From Caulobacterales bacterium (GTDB taxonomy: Bacteria > Pseudomonadota > Alphaproteobacteria > Caulobacterales > Caulobacteraceae), in contig CANJID010000006.1 in the NCBI GenBank assembly GCA_947474395.1, positions 1 through 64,000 on the forward strand: DNA of 64,000 nt, read 5' to 3'. Shown in pieces: positions 17,395-25,495 of this stretch. A model generated the notes under the pieces. It saw only the letters and a program-made list of their open reading frames with translations, did no database searches and was not told the DNA's origin. The stretch's first letter is position 1; every line of letters starts with the position of its first letter. Position numbers and translations under genes: made by a program.

Positions 17395-17775
17395 TTGACC
17401 CTCGGCGCAGCGACCACCGCCCTGAAGGTCGTCCTCGACGCCAAGCGGGGGGCCGTGGCCGAGCCCCTGACCGCCCCGCGAGGCGTGGTCCCGCTGGTCC
17501 TGATCTACAAGGTGATGGGCAAGATGTTCGCCATTCTCTCGGTGCGCGAGCGGCAGAACGTTATCCTGAAGTGCGACCCCCACCTGGCGGAGGTCCTGCG
17601 TGAGAAATACGACGGTGTCGGCCACCGCTCCCACCTCGACCGGCGGTTCTGGATCGCCGTGGACCTCGACGCCGACGTGCCGGCCGACGAGATCGAGCAC
17701 CTCGCCGCCATGTCCTACGACCTTGTCTGCGCGGGCCTGACCCGCAAGCAGAAGGCGGAGCTGGCCGCGCTCTAG
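17395..17775 (+). CDS. MmcQ/YjbR-family protein
   Basis: This gene encodes a small MmcQ/YjbR-fold protein, recognised from VMGKMFAILSVR, ILKCDPHLAEVLREKYDGV, GHRSHLDRRFWIAVDL and the closing helix SYDLVCAGLTRKQKAEL. The fold resembles DNA-binding domains, but few members have a known function. The start is uncertain: no ATG precedes the domain, so I use the TTG at 17395, which gives 126 residues with the usual N-terminal helix. The stop shares the bases CTAG at 17772-17775 with the stop of the convergent gene downstream. Confidence 0.75.
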   Translation: MTLGAATTALKVVLDAKRGAVAEPLTAPRGVVPLVLIYKVMGKMFAILSVRERQNVILKCDPHLAEVLREKYDGVGHRSHLDRRFWIAVDLDADVPADEIEHLAAMSYDLVCAGLTRKQKAELAAL

Positions 17776-18158
17776 CGCTTCCGGACCGCGTGGGCGCCGG
17801 GAATGATGGCCAGGCGCTGGGCGGCGCAGACGCGCAGGAAGACGCCCAGGGCGGCGTAGTGGGCGCGCAAGTGCGGCTGGCGGTTGGCCAGGGCCTTCAC
17901 CCGGTCGGCCCCGGCGGCTTCCGCGCCGCGCTTGACCGACGAGGGCGGGATGGTGTCGCCAACCGACGGGTTGAACCCCGTCAGCTCGGACAGGGCCGCG
18001 GCGTCCACCACCAGGGCGCCGCCGTAAAACACGTCGTCCGTGCCGATCTGCCCGGCGGCGGCCGTGAAGGCCGAGGTGGCGGATTCGGGAAGACCCTCCG
18101 GGCTCTCCGGGTCCAACGCCTGCAGGCGCCAGAGGCCGTCCGGTTGTTTGCGCGCCAT
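17772..18158 (-). CDS. Conserved-looking protein of unknown function
   Basis: I do not recognise this 128-residue protein. It starts MARKQPDGLWRLQALDPES and has a central part reading ALVVDAAALSELTGFNPSV, then a basic helical tail ending LAIIPGAHAVRKR. There is no signal peptide or membrane segment. The ATG at 18158 has an AGGAG ribosome site 6 bases upstream, and codon use is like its neighbours, which supports a real gene. It converges with the MmcQ/YjbR gene and diverges from recG. Confidence 0.65.
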   Translation of the reverse strand: MARKQPDGLWRLQALDPESPEGLPESATSAFTAAAGQIGTDDVFYGGALVVDAAALSELTGFNPSVGDTIPPSSVKRGAEAAGADRVKALANRQPHLRAHYAALGVFLRVCAAQRLAIIPGAHAVRKR

Positions 18159-18339
18159 CAAAACTCCTGAAGCGGGGAAGGCCGCATGCAAAAGGCCCCG
18201 TGGGGCCGAATTGAGTCCTCCGGGCTTTTAGCCGCCATGACCGGCTGCGGCAACGCTCCGGAAAGAACGATGCCCGACGACGGAGGTTCCGGCCAGCGCG
18301 GCTGAGCAGGCCCGCGCGCCTAGGCTACACTGTCCGCCC

Positions 18340-20418
18340 ATGCGGCCGGAGATTCTCTTTCCCCTGTTTGCGCCCGCGACCTCGCTGAAGGGCGTGGGGC
18401 CCAAGATCGCGCCCCTGGTGGAGCGGGCGGCGGGGCCGCGGGTGCGCGACCTGCTGTTCCTTGGTCCCGTGCGGGTGATCGAGCGGCGGCGCGTCACCGT
18501 CGCCGAGGCGCGCGAGGAGGAGGAGCAGATCCTGGTGGTCGAGATCCAGGACCACCTGCCCCCGCGCGGCGCGGGCCAGCCCTACCGCATCCGGGCCATG
18601 GACGAGACCGGTTTCATTTTCCTCAACTGGTTCAAAGGCTACGGGCCGCACCTTGCGCGGAGCCATCCCCCCGGATCGAAGCGGGCGGTGGCGGGCAAGG
18701 TGGAGCGGTTCCGCGACGTGGAGATGCACATCTCCCACCCGGCCTACCTCCTGGCGGCGGACAAGATCGACGAGATACCGACCCACGAGCCGGTCTATCC
18801 GGCCGCCGTCGGCCTGCCCTCGCGGACCCTGCGCCGCCTTTGCTGGGAGGCCCTCGATAAGGCCCCCGAACTGACCGAATGGCAGGACCCCGCCTGGCTG
18901 GCGCGCCAGGGCTGGCCGAGCTGGCGGGGAGCGCTGGCCGCCATGCATGCCCCCGAGAGCGAGCGCGACCTCGGTCCTGAGACAGCCGCCCGCCGGCGCC
19001 TCGCCTACGACGAGCTCCTGGCCCATCAGCTCGCCATGGCCCAGCGCAAGGCCGCCCGCCGCGCCGAGCCCGCGCACCGGGTCGCCCGCAGCGTCCTGGC
19101 CGACCAGGTGGAGGCCGCCCTGCCCTTCGCCCTGACCGGCGCGCAGGTCCGGACCCTGGCCGAGATCCGCGCCGACCTGGACTCCGGCGAGCGCATGTCG
19201 CGGCTGGTGCAGGGGGACGTGGGCGCGGGGAAAACCGTGGTCGCCATGCTGGCCATGGCCGACGTGGCCGCGGCGGGGCGCCAGTCGGTGCTGATGGCGC
19301 CGACGGAGATTCTCGCCCGCCAGCACTTCGAGACCTTGGCGCAACCCTTGGAATCGCAAGGTGTCCGCGTCGTCCTGCTGACCGGTCGGGACAAGGGGGC
19401 CATCCGCGCCGAGAAGCTGGCGGGCCTGGCCTCGGGCGAGATCGCCGTGGCCGTCGGCACCCATGCCCTCTTCCAGTCAGAGGTAGCGTTCAACGACCTC
19501 GCCCTGGCGGTGATCGACGAGCAGCACCGCTTCGGCGTCAACCAGCGCCGCGACCTGCAGGAGAAGGGCGAGGCGGTGCACCTCTTGGCCCTCTCGGCCA
19601 CCCCCATCCCCCGCACCCTGGAACTGACCTACTACGGCGACCTCGACGTCTCCCGCCTCGACGAGAAGCCGCCGGGCCGCAAACCGGTGGCCACCACCGC
19701 CTCTCCCACCACGCGCCTGGACGAGGTGATCGAGCGGTTGCGCAAAGCCGTCGCCGGCGGCGCCCAGGCCTTCTGGATCTGCCCCCTGGTCGCCGAGTCC
19801 GACCTGCTGGACGTGCAGGACGCGGTGGACCGCGCCCGCATCCTGACGGAACGGCTCGGTCCCGGCGTCGGCCTGATCCACGGCCAGATGCCGGGGGCGG
19901 AAAAGGACGCCGTCATGGCCGGGTTCGCCGACGGGCGGATCAAGGTGCTGGTCGCCACCACCGTGGTCGAGGTGGGGGTCAATGTGCCCAACGCCACCAT
20001 CATGGTGATCGAGCATGCCGAGCGGTTCGGCCTCGCCCAGCTGCACCAGCTGCGCGGCCGGGTCGGGCGCGGGCAGGCCCAGAGCGCGTGCCTGCTGCTC
20101 TACGACCCGCCCCTGGGCGCCACGGCTCAGGCGCGCCTCGACATCCTGCGCCAGACCGAGGACGGATTCCTGATCGCCGAGAAGGACCTTGAACTGCGCG
20201 GCGGCGGCGACCTGATGGGGCTGAAGCAGAGCGGGTTTCCCGACTATCGCTTCGCCGACCCCGCCGCCCACCGCGACCTGATCGCCGCAGCCGCCGACGA
20301 CGCGCGCCTGACGCTTGGGCGCGACCCGGAGTTCACCAGCCCGCGCGGCAAGGCGCTGCGGGTGCTGGAGGCCCTGTTCGACTGGAAGGCGGATACGAAC
20401 TGGTCGGCTGCGGGCTGA
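18340..20418 (+). CDS. recG: RecG, branched-DNA helicase
   Basis: RecG reverses stalled replication forks and migrates Holliday junctions. The 692 residues match the family. The N-terminal wedge domain contains the opening SLKGVGPKIAPLVERAAG and an OB-like fold with YRIRAMDETGFIFLNWF. The motor follows with GDVGAGKT (about 293), DEQHRFG (about 393), SATPIPRTLELTYYGDLDVS, EVGVNVPNATIMVIE and QLHQLRGRVGRG, then the C-terminal GGGDLMGLKQSG. It faces away from the minus-strand genes to its left and ends just before a strong hairpin. Confidence 0.97.
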   Translation: MRPEILFPLFAPATSLKGVGPKIAPLVERAAGPRVRDLLFLGPVRVIERRRVTVAEAREEEEQILVVEIQDHLPPRGAGQPYRIRAMDETGFIFLNWFKGYGPHLARSHPPGSKRAVAGKVERFRDVEMHISHPAYLLAADKIDEIPTHEPVYPAAVGLPSRTLRRLCWEALDKAPELTEWQDPAWLARQGWPSWRGALAAMHAPESERDLGPETAARRRLAYDELLAHQLAMAQRKAARRAEPAHRVARSVLADQVEAALPFALTGAQVRTLAEIRADLDSGERMSRLVQGDVGAGKTVVAMLAMADVAAAGRQSVLMAPTEILARQHFETLAQPLESQGVRVVLLTGRDKGAIRAEKLAGLASGEIAVAVGTHALFQSEVAFNDLALAVIDEQHRFGVNQRRDLQEKGEAVHLLALSATPIPRTLELTYYGDLDVSRLDEKPPGRKPVATTASPTTRLDEVIERLRKAVAGGAQAFWICPLVAESDLLDVQDAVDRARILTERLGPGVGLIHGQMPGAEKDAVMAGFADGRIKVLVATTVVEVGVNVPNATIMVIEHAERFGLAQLHQLRGRVGRGQAQSACLLLYDPPLGATAQARLDILRQTEDGFLIAEKDLELRGGGDLMGLKQSGFPDYRFADPAAHRDLIAAAADDARLTLGRDPEFTSPRGKALRVLEALFDWKADTNWSAAG

Positions 20419-20429
20419 TCGCCAAACAT

Positions 20430-20465
20430 CCGCTCATCCCGGCGAAAGCCGGGATGAGCGGTTTT
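20430..20465 (+). terminator. Hairpin terminator after recG (REP-like palindrome)
   Basis: A perfect 14-base-pair stem (CCGCTCATCCCGGC / GCCGGGATGAGCGG) with a GAAA tetraloop at 20430-20461 is followed by TTTT on the plus strand. It starts 11 bases after the recG stop and ends just before the end of the convergent lipoprotein gene, as expected for a rho-independent terminator. The same palindrome with a TTCC loop is at 16124-16155, so a repeated element seems to serve as terminator here. Confidence 0.75.
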
Positions 20466-20468
20466 AGA

Positions 20469-20828
20469 TTACCGCTGACGGTAGTCGCGGTCGTCGTAGC
20501 GGCCATAACGACCGTCACGATCGTACCCGCCGAAACCGTAGCCGCAGGGGTCGTCCTTCTTGGAGAGTTGGTTGCCGGCCACCCCACCGGCCACGCCGCC
20601 GATGGCGGCGCCCGCGGCGTCGTTCTTGGCGATGGCCGCGCCGGCCAACGCTCCGGCGATGGCTCCAAAGGCGGTCGCCGCCGCCCGGTTGTTCTCATAG
20701 TCCCGCTGGCAAGCCGACTTGTAGGGGTCGCGGCCATAGCCAGAGCCGTAGCCGCCGCCGCCATCCGTCGTCGCACAGCCGCCGATGGTGAGGGCGGCGG
20801 CGGCGAGGGCGAGGATTTGCAGTTTCAT
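20469..20828 (-). CDS. Glycine-zipper outer-membrane lipoprotein
   Basis: A 119-residue lipoprotein. The signal peptide ends in a lipobox (ALTIGGC, cysteine about residue 18). The middle has a glycine-zipper hairpin (AIAGALAGAAIA and GAAIGGVAGGVAGNQL), as in the 17 kDa surface antigen and Slp/OsmB-type lipoproteins, and the tail is rich in Gly, Tyr, Asp and Arg. Glycine zippers in these proteins are thought to insert in or associate with the outer membrane, often as envelope stress or structural proteins. It converges with recG. Confidence 0.8.
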   Translation of the reverse strand: MKLQILALAAAALTIGGCATTDGGGGYGSGYGRDPYKSACQRDYENNRAAATAFGAIAGALAGAAIAKNDAAGAAIGGVAGGVAGNQLSKKDDPCGYGFGGYDRDGRYGRYDDRDYRQR

Positions 20829-20894
20829 GGGAGCCTCCTGGTTGCGTCACCAACGCAGCGCCGCCAGGGCCGTTCCCACCTCCCAAGGGGTCGG

Positions 20895-22070
20895 TCAGTC
20901 GATGCGGTGGATCGGCGAACCCCGAACCACGATGGCGCGGTCCAGCGGCGGGGCGGGGCGGTCGACGTCCGGAAGGCCCAGCAGGGCGGCGCTGCGAGAG
21001 CGGGCGTCCGCTTCAATATCCGCGTAGAAGAGATTGTATGGATTGGCTTTCAGACGGTCCGCCCATGAGCCCGCCGAGCGGAACGACGGCGACTCCGGCC
21101 GCGAGACGCGGAGCAGCCCGCCGACGCACTGGGCCGAGACCTGCTTGGGCAGGAAGGCGGGGCGCACCCCCCACTCCAGGTTCGAGGCGTTGGCCGCCCC
21201 GAGGTTCGTGGCCGAAGCCGCCAGCTCGGAATCGGCGGTCCCGTTGAGGGGGTTCACGCACAGGGGCAGGCGCTTAGCCAGAGGCTCGAGCTTGCCGGTC
21301 GGGGCCCAGACCAGGGCGCGGTCGAGGATCTGCCTGGCCGCGAAGTCGTCGCCAACGCGCACGTCGGTCCAGGCGACCACGCAGCGCGCTTCGTAGCGCT
21401 TGGTGCAGGCCGGCAGGGGCAGGCTTCCCGCCGGGACCGTCGTCTCCATCAGATAGGCCCCCGCCAGGCGCCGTACGAGGGCTGGGTCGGGCGCCACCAC
21501 CTCGCTCAGCAGCCGCGCGGCGAGCTGACCCCCCTGCTCCACCCCGGCCAGGATGAAGGGCCGGCCGCCGTTGTAGTCGGCGAGGTAGCGCTCGAAGGCG
21601 GCCTTCACGTCGCCATAGGCGAAGCGCCGGGCTTCGCGGGCGTCGTCGCGCAGGGTCAGGAAGGAATAGAGGCTGGCCTGCCGGTACTTCGGGGCGAACA
21701 CCCGCGCCACCCGGAAGAAGGGCCCGGCGTAATTCGGCAGCATGGTGCGGAACAGCAATCGCTGCGACTTCGCCTCGTCGAGTGGCGCGTTCCAGTCCTT
21801 GCCCCCGTCGTAGGTGGTGGGGTGGACGAAGAAGACGTCCACCGGCGGATTGGCCGTGGTCCACCGCTTCGGATCGAGGGGCTCGATGGCCCAGGAGTCG
21901 GCCTTGGAATAGTCGGGCGGGGCGGGCGGGCGGTACACCTGATAGGGCTGCTTGGGGTCGAGGTAGGTGCGCAGGATGTCCTCGCGCCAGACGAAGGCGG
22001 CCAGGGCCAGCACCGCCACGACGCCCCCGGCGACGGCCGCCCACCTCTTGCCCGTCATCCGAAGCTTCAT
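20895..22070 (-). CDS. DUF3089 alpha/beta-hydrolase-like protein lacking the usual serine
   Basis: A 391-residue protein with one N-terminal membrane anchor (about residues 10-28) and a DUF3089-type body: DVFFVHPTTYDGGKDWNAP, YSFLTLRDD, AFERYLADYNGGRPFILAG. In this family the last motif normally leads into a nucleophile elbow of the GHSQG type. Here it reads AGVEQGG, with glutamate 178 where serine is expected. Unless another serine substitutes, it should not work as a serine hydrolase. The end is LDRAIVVRGSPIHRID. It lies upstream of the lipoprotein gene and just downstream of hldD on the same strand (4 bases), so it may belong to the hldE-hldD unit. Confidence 0.78.
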   Translation of the reverse strand: MKLRMTGKRWAAVAGGVVAVLALAAFVWREDILRTYLDPKQPYQVYRPPAPPDYSKADSWAIEPLDPKRWTTANPPVDVFFVHPTTYDGGKDWNAPLDEAKSQRLLFRTMLPNYAGPFFRVARVFAPKYRQASLYSFLTLRDDAREARRFAYGDVKAAFERYLADYNGGRPFILAGVEQGGQLAARLLSEVVAPDPALVRRLAGAYLMETTVPAGSLPLPACTKRYEARCVVAWTDVRVGDDFAARQILDRALVWAPTGKLEPLAKRLPLCVNPLNGTADSELAASATNLGAANASNLEWGVRPAFLPKQVSAQCVGGLLRVSRPESPSFRSAGSWADRLKANPYNLFYADIEADARSRSAALLGLPDVDRPAPPLDRAIVVRGSPIHRID

Positions 22071-22074
22071 CGCC

Positions 22075-23076
22075 TCACCGATAGGGGTCTGGCTGGGAGA
22101 GGTAAGCCTTCACATAGTCGGCGACTCCGTCCTCCAGGGAGGTGAAGGGCTTGTCGTAGCCGGCCTCGCGCAGGCGCGCCATCGCCGCCTCGGTGAAGTA
22201 CTGGTACTGGGCGCGCAGAACCTCCGGCATGTCGAAATACTCGATCGCCGGGGCCTTGCCCGCGGCGCGGAAGGTGGCGGCGGCGAGGTCGGCGAAGGAG
22301 CGGGCCTGGCCGGTCCCGAGGTTGTAGACGCCGTTGACGTCCGGATTTTCCATCAGCCAGTCAACGACTTGCGCCGCGTCCTTCACATAGACGAAGTCGC
22401 GCAGCTGCCCCCCGTCGGGATAGCCTTCCAGGTGCGACTTGAAGAGGCGCACCGTCTTGCCCTCAGCTGCCTGCGGCCAGATCTGGTGGACCACCGAGCG
22501 CATGGAGCCCTTGTGGTGCTCGTTGGGCCCGTAGACGTTGAAGAACTTCAGCCCGGCCCATTGGACCGGCGCCCGGCCCCGGTCGGCCTCGCGGCGGGCG
22601 TAAAGGTCGAACAGGGCCTTGGACCAGCCGTAGGCGTTGAGCGGGCGAAGGCGGCTGAGGGACTGCACATCGTCCGCGTCGTCGAAGCCAAGGGCGCCGT
22701 CGCCGTAGGTCGCCGCCGAGGACGCGTAGATCAGCCGCTTGCGGTGGTCGGTGCACCAGTTCCACAGGTCCCGCGACAGGCCGAAGTTGGTGCGCACGAT
22801 CAGGTCGACGTCGGGCTCGGTGGTGGAGGAGATCGCCCCCATATGCACCACCGCCTCGACCTGGTTCTGGTGGCGGGCCAGCCAGTCGAACATGCCCTCC
22901 GGCTCGACCAGGTCGGAGAGGGCGTGCTTGGCGAGGTTCTTCCACTTGGCGAGCTCGGCGGTCTCCAGCCGGTCGCACACGGCCACCTCGTATTCGCCGG
23001 TCTCGGCCAGGTCCGCCACGATGTTGGAGCCGATGAAGCCGGCGCCCCCCGTCACCAGGATGATGCGGCGGCTCAT
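22075..23076 (-). CDS. hldD: HldD, ADP-glyceromanno-heptose 6-epimerase
   Basis: HldD is an NADP-dependent short-chain epimerase that makes ADP-L-glycero-D-manno-heptose for the lipopolysaccharide inner core. The 333-residue protein has the Rossmann motif VTGGAGFIGSNI, the family-typical CDRLETAELAKWKNL, the catalytic YGWSK (about 145) and the KFFNVYGPNEHHKGSM segment that marks HldD among epimerases. Its start overlaps the hldE stop by 4 bases, so both are translated from one message. Confidence 0.95.
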   Translation of the reverse strand: MSRRIILVTGGAGFIGSNIVADLAETGEYEVAVCDRLETAELAKWKNLAKHALSDLVEPEGMFDWLARHQNQVEAVVHMGAISSTTEPDVDLIVRTNFGLSRDLWNWCTDHRKRLIYASSAATYGDGALGFDDADDVQSLSRLRPLNAYGWSKALFDLYARREADRGRAPVQWAGLKFFNVYGPNEHHKGSMRSVVHQIWPQAAEGKTVRLFKSHLEGYPDGGQLRDFVYVKDAAQVVDWLMENPDVNGVYNLGTGQARSFADLAAATFRAAGKAPAIEYFDMPEVLRAQYQYFTEAAMARLREAGYDKPFTSLEDGVADYVKAYLSQPDPYR

Positions 23077-24542
23077 CCGCCCTGCCCCATGCGGGCGATG
23101 GCGGCGGTGGTGGAGTAGCCCTCGACCAGGGGCGCCAGCCTGACCTCGCCGCCGTACGACTGGACCAGATCCCCGCCCACGACGCCCTCCAAGGTGTAGT
23201 CGGCCCCCTTGATCAGCACGTCGGGTTTGATCGCCTCGATCAGCGTGATCGGCGTGTCCTCGTCAAAAGGCGTGACCAGGTCCACGGAGCCGAGACCGGC
23301 GAGAACCAGGGCGCGGCTGTCGAGATCGTTGATCGGGCGCCCCTCCCCCTTCAGTCGCTTGACCGAGGCGTCGCTGTTCACCGCCACGATCAGCCGGTCG
23401 CACCAGGCCCGCGCCTGGGCGAGGTAGGCCACGTGCCCCCGATGCAGGATGTCGAAGCAGCCGTTGGTGAAGCCGACCCGCAGGCCCGCCGCGCGCCACA
23501 GGGAGGCTTCCTCGATGGCCCGCTGCAGGGTGGCGACCTTGGCCTCGGCGGGGGCGAGGTGGTTGGCCATCTCGGCGGCGACCAGCTCGGCGGGGGTGAC
23601 CACGGCGGTGCCGATCTTCCCCACCGCGACGCCCGCGGCCAGCATGGCGAACTCCACGGCCTCGGGCAGGCTCGCACCCGCCGCGAGCGCCGCGCCGACT
23701 CCGGCCAGGGTGGTGTCCCCGGCCCCGGAATTGTCGAACACCGTGCGCGGCGGCGGCCGGAAGTGGACCACCGGCTCGCCCCGCACCGCGAGCGATGCGC
23801 CCTTGCCGCCCCGCGTCACCAGGATCGCGCGGGCCAGGCACCCGTCGAGGGCGGCGGCGAGGCCGTCCTCGAAGTCCGCGTCGCTGTCCATGCGTCGGTC
23901 CAGCACCAGGGAAAGCTCGCGGTCATTGGGCTTGATCAGGTCCACCGCCCCGTACTTGGCGAAGCTGCGGCCCTTTGGGTCGACGATGATCGGCGCCCCC
24001 GCCGCCTTGGCGGCCTTGCGCACGGCGGCCATGACGGTCAGCGACACCGCCCCCTTGGCGTAGTCGGAGATCAGCACGGCGGCGCAGCCCTGAATCGCGG
24101 CGGCTGCGGCGGCGGCAAGCGAGTTGTCGGCGGAGGGCGCCAGCGGCGCGTCGTTCTCGTAGTCGAGCCGCAGGAGCTGCTGGCCGGAGGCGACGAAGCG
24201 GGTCTTGACGGTGGTGGTGCGGCCCCGCTCGGTGACGAGGTGGCCCTCGATGGCGGTCTCGGCCTCGATCAGGCGGGCGGCCTCGTCGGCAGCCGGGTCG
24301 TCGCCCACGACGCCGACCAGGGCGACGGTCGCGACGCCCAGCGCCGCCAGGTTTCGCGCCACATTGCCGACGGCGCCCAGCATCACCGCCTCGGAGCGAC
24401 CCGCCAGCACAGGGATCGGGGCCTCGGGGGAGACCCGCGCGACCTCGCCGTAGACATAGCGGTCGACCATGACGTCGCCGACGCAGGCGATCCGGGCTTG
24501 GCCTGCGCGGCTCAGGATGGATTGCAGCGAGGTAAGGTCCAT
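23073..24542 (-). CDS. hldE: HldE, bifunctional heptose-7-phosphate kinase and heptose-1-phosphate adenylyltransferase
   Basis: The protein carries both steps that lead to the HldD substrate. Residues about 1-320 are a ribokinase-type (PfkB) kinase with RIACVGDVMVDRYVYG near the start and the anion-hole motif FDNSGAGDTTLAGV. Residues about 345-489 are a nucleotidyltransferase with GFTNGCFDILHRGHVAYL and the later VNSDASVKRLKG. The 489-residue length fits a fused enzyme. It is the first gene of the hldE-hldD pair; tpiA lies upstream on the same strand. Confidence 0.95.
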   Translation of the reverse strand: MDLTSLQSILSRAGQARIACVGDVMVDRYVYGEVARVSPEAPIPVLAGRSEAVMLGAVGNVARNLAALGVATVALVGVVGDDPAADEAARLIEAETAIEGHLVTERGRTTTVKTRFVASGQQLLRLDYENDAPLAPSADNSLAAAAAAAIQGCAAVLISDYAKGAVSLTVMAAVRKAAKAAGAPIIVDPKGRSFAKYGAVDLIKPNDRELSLVLDRRMDSDADFEDGLAAALDGCLARAILVTRGGKGASLAVRGEPVVHFRPPPRTVFDNSGAGDTTLAGVGAALAAGASLPEAVEFAMLAAGVAVGKIGTAVVTPAELVAAEMANHLAPAEAKVATLQRAIEEASLWRAAGLRVGFTNGCFDILHRGHVAYLAQARAWCDRLIVAVNSDASVKRLKGEGRPINDLDSRALVLAGLGSVDLVTPFDEDTPITLIEAIKPDVLIKGADYTLEGVVGGDLVQSYGGEVRLAPLVEGYSTTAAIARMGQGG

Positions 24543-24593
24543 GGGCTGGCTATAGGGGCCTTATCGCCGCGCGCAAGCAAGCAGGCGCGGACC

Positions 24594-25346
24594 TTAACCG
24601 GCGCGGACGATCGGCAGGAAGTCGTCCGCTTTGAGCGAGGCGCCGCCGACCAAGGCCCCGCCAACCTCGGCGAGGGCCAGGATGTCGGCCGCGTTGGAGG
24701 GCTTCACAGAGCCGCCGTAGAGGATCGGCGCCGTGGCGCCCGAAGCGCCGAGCTGGGCCTTCATGGCGGCGCGGATCTCGCGGTGGACCTCCTCGATCTC
24801 CTCGAGGGTCGGCGTCAGGCCGGTGCCGATGGCCCAGACCGGCTCGTAGGCCAGGGCGAAGGCCTTGCCGGAAAGGCTTGTCGGCAGGGAGCCGGCGATC
24901 TGGCCGCGCACGATTGCAAGGGTCTTGCCCGCCTTGCGCTCGTCCAGGGTCTCGCCGACGCAGATGATGGGCTCCAGGCCCGCGCGAAGGGCCGCCTCGA
25001 CCTTGGCGGCGACCTCGGCGTCGGTCTCGTTGTGGTAGGCGCGGCGTTCTGAGTGGCCGAGGATCACGAGGCTCGCGCCCGCCTCCTTCAGCATCTCGGC
25101 CGAGACGTCGCCGGTGAAGGCGCCGGAGGCGGATCCGTGGCAGTCCTGCCCGCCGACCTCGACCGCCGTTCCGGCCAGCTTGCGGGCCATGCGCTCGACC
25201 AGGGTGGCGGGGGGACAGAGCCCGACCCGGTGCGGCGAAGGCTCGTCCTTCAGGGAATCAGCCAGGGCCGCCGCCTCGGAGATTTCGGCCGAAAGGCCGT
25301 TCATCTTCCAGTTTCCGACGATGAATCTTGCGGCCGGCGCGGGCAT
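24594..25346 (-). CDS. tpiA: Triosephosphate isomerase
   Basis: TpiA interconverts dihydroxyacetone phosphate and glyceraldehyde 3-phosphate in glycolysis. The 250 residues have the expected order: FIVGNWKMN with the catalytic lysine, ILGHSERRAYHNE with the catalytic histidine, CVGETL, AYEPVWAIGTG with the catalytic glutamate, the ILYGGSVKPSNA phosphate loop, and GALVGGASL. It is divergent from the ppiD-like gene, about 150 bases apart; promoters for both should lie in that gap. Confidence 0.97.
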   Translation of the reverse strand: MPAPAARFIVGNWKMNGLSAEISEAAALADSLKDEPSPHRVGLCPPATLVERMARKLAGTAVEVGGQDCHGSASGAFTGDVSAEMLKEAGASLVILGHSERRAYHNETDAEVAAKVEAALRAGLEPIICVGETLDERKAGKTLAIVRGQIAGSLPTSLSGKAFALAYEPVWAIGTGLTPTLEEIEEVHREIRAAMKAQLGASGATAPILYGGSVKPSNAADILALAEVGGALVGGASLKADDFLPIVRAG

Positions 25347-25495
25347 GGGGAAAGGCTTCTTGCTGTGCAGCTTCGATGGCTAAGCCAAGCCGCGGCCGCT
25401 GTCACCAGCGTCTTCGCCTTGCTCCTGCCTTCACGGCTCTACTATACCGCCGAGACCGCGCGTCCTCCCGCGCCAAGAAGAAAGCCCGCCGCCCG

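Noticed and set aside
18188-18210. GGCCCC/GGGGCC hairpin with TTTT on the minus strand in the leader of the gene at 17772-18158
   Set aside because: The stem is only 5-6 base pairs with a tiny loop and lies 30 bases upstream of a start codon. A leader attenuator is possible, but the evidence is too weak to call.
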